A DNA stretch of 13,220 nucleotides from Erythrobacter sp. CCH5-A1 (GTDB lineage: Bacteria; Pseudomonadota; Alphaproteobacteria; Sphingomonadales; Sphingomonadaceae), in assembly GCF_001557115.1 (NCBI RefSeq), contig NZ_LSKQ01000120.1, positions 1 to 13,220 of the forward strand, given 5' to 3'. Both the position numbers and the translations under genes were made by a program. A model generated the notes under the pieces. That model ran no database searches. It saw only the letters and a list, made by a program, of their open reading frames with translations, and had not been told where the DNA came from. Every line of letters begins with the position of its first letter. Position 1 is the stretch's first letter. Below are positions 13,048-13,220 of this stretch, in pieces.

Positions 13048-13220
13048 GGGTCGTGTCCGTCAACGTGGTGTAAATTCGGTTGTGGCCAGCGGGCTGCATT
13101 TTCAGGCGGCCTTTGGTGTAATCTGTAGCGGCTGAGCCTCCTCGATGGTTGGTGTGGCGAGCGCTGCCATGCCCTCGATCTGCATGTAGCGGTGCTGGAG
13201 CTGGTATTCGTCGTTTTGCT
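13048..13220 (-). mobile_element. IS256-family insertion sequence, one end (partial)
   Basis: The transposase C-terminus below runs into this end. A plausible terminal sequence starts at about 13048-13050 (GGGTCGTGTCCGTCAACG..., then TGGTGTAAATT), leaving about 50 bp between the end and the transposase stop, as is usual in this family. The opposite end lies outside the window, so the terminal inverted repeat and the target duplication cannot be confirmed; the boundary is approximate. Confidence 0.7.
13102..13220 (-). CDS. IS256-family transposase, C-terminal end (partial)
   Basis: The minus strand from the window edge reads QNDEYQLQHRYMQIEGMA, then ALATPTIEEAQPLQITPKAA and a TGA at 13104-13102. 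The partial codon before it ends in AG, compatible with a preceding Glu. EQNDE-(W/Y)-x2-Q-x-RYM-x2-E is the typical C-terminal signature of IS256-family (MuLE/DDE) transposases. Only the last 38 residues are present, beyond the catalytic DDE region, so activity cannot be judged. The gene enters the window from the right, facing the tra region, and the minus-strand terminator at 12761-12787 would limit read-through. Confidence 0.82.
   Translation of the reverse strand, partial: QNDEYQLQHRYMQIEGMAALATPTIEEAQPLQITPKAA

Noticed and set aside
12521..13099. Minus-strand open frame of 192 aa
   Set aside because: It crosses two strong terminators and the insertion-sequence end, has many Cys/Trp/Arg with no domain pattern, and overlaps the end of the ribbon-helix-helix gene.
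12935..13135. Plus-strand open frame of 66 aa
   Set aside because: It runs through the insertion-sequence end into the antisense of the transposase gene and has no recognisable domain.

Overview
The window is most of the front half of an F-type (MPF-F) conjugative transfer operon. All of its genes are on the minus strand, so transcription runs from about 11,000 down to 1. In order of transcription they are traA (pilin), traL, traE, traK, traB, dsbC, traV, traC, a small membrane ORF, trbI, an S26-type traF peptidase, traW, a second small membrane ORF and traU. The window ends just as the next gene begins. The high GC content, the gene order and the traF/dsbC/trbI/traW/traU set resemble conjugative plasmids of Alphaproteobacteria, especially sphingomonads. 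That assignment is inference from protein character and gene order, because the window has no rRNA or other taxonomic marker. No relaxase, coupling protein or replication gene is present.

The operon is tightly packed. Six junctions are 4-bp start/stop overlaps (ATGA or GTGA), and most others overlap or are separated by under 10 bp. The only sizeable internal gap is traA-traL (89 bp), which holds a hairpin suited to separating pilin expression from the rest. Together the products build the inner-membrane platform (TraL, TraE/VirB8-like, TraB/VirB10-like, the TraC ATPase), the outer-membrane core (TraK, TraV lipoprotein), the pilus-assembly periplasmic proteins (TraW, TraU, TrbI) and maturation enzymes (TraF peptidase for the pilin, DsbC for disulfides).

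From 11,066 to 11,345 lies a divergent control region. It holds an array of at least six interrupted dyads (RRCC-N5-GGYY) repeated exactly every 22 bp, two helical turns, between the pilin gene and a rightward cluster of three small genes. The first (11346-11735) looks like a tandem ribbon-helix-helix protein with an internal duplication, comparable in layout and size to F TraY. The second looks like a helix-turn-helix regulator. The third is a single ribbon-helix-helix protein, followed by a strong terminator. I read this as a self-contained regulator cassette acting on the tra promoter and/or oriT through the dyad array. This is the most interesting part of the window.

From 12,603 to about 13,047 there is no convincing gene, but there are several inverted and direct repeats and a terminator that works best on the minus strand. 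This could be an oriT-like or other cis-acting region. At the right edge the 3' end of an IS256-family transposase gene enters on the minus strand, and the element end lies at about 13,048, beside an 18-bp palindrome.
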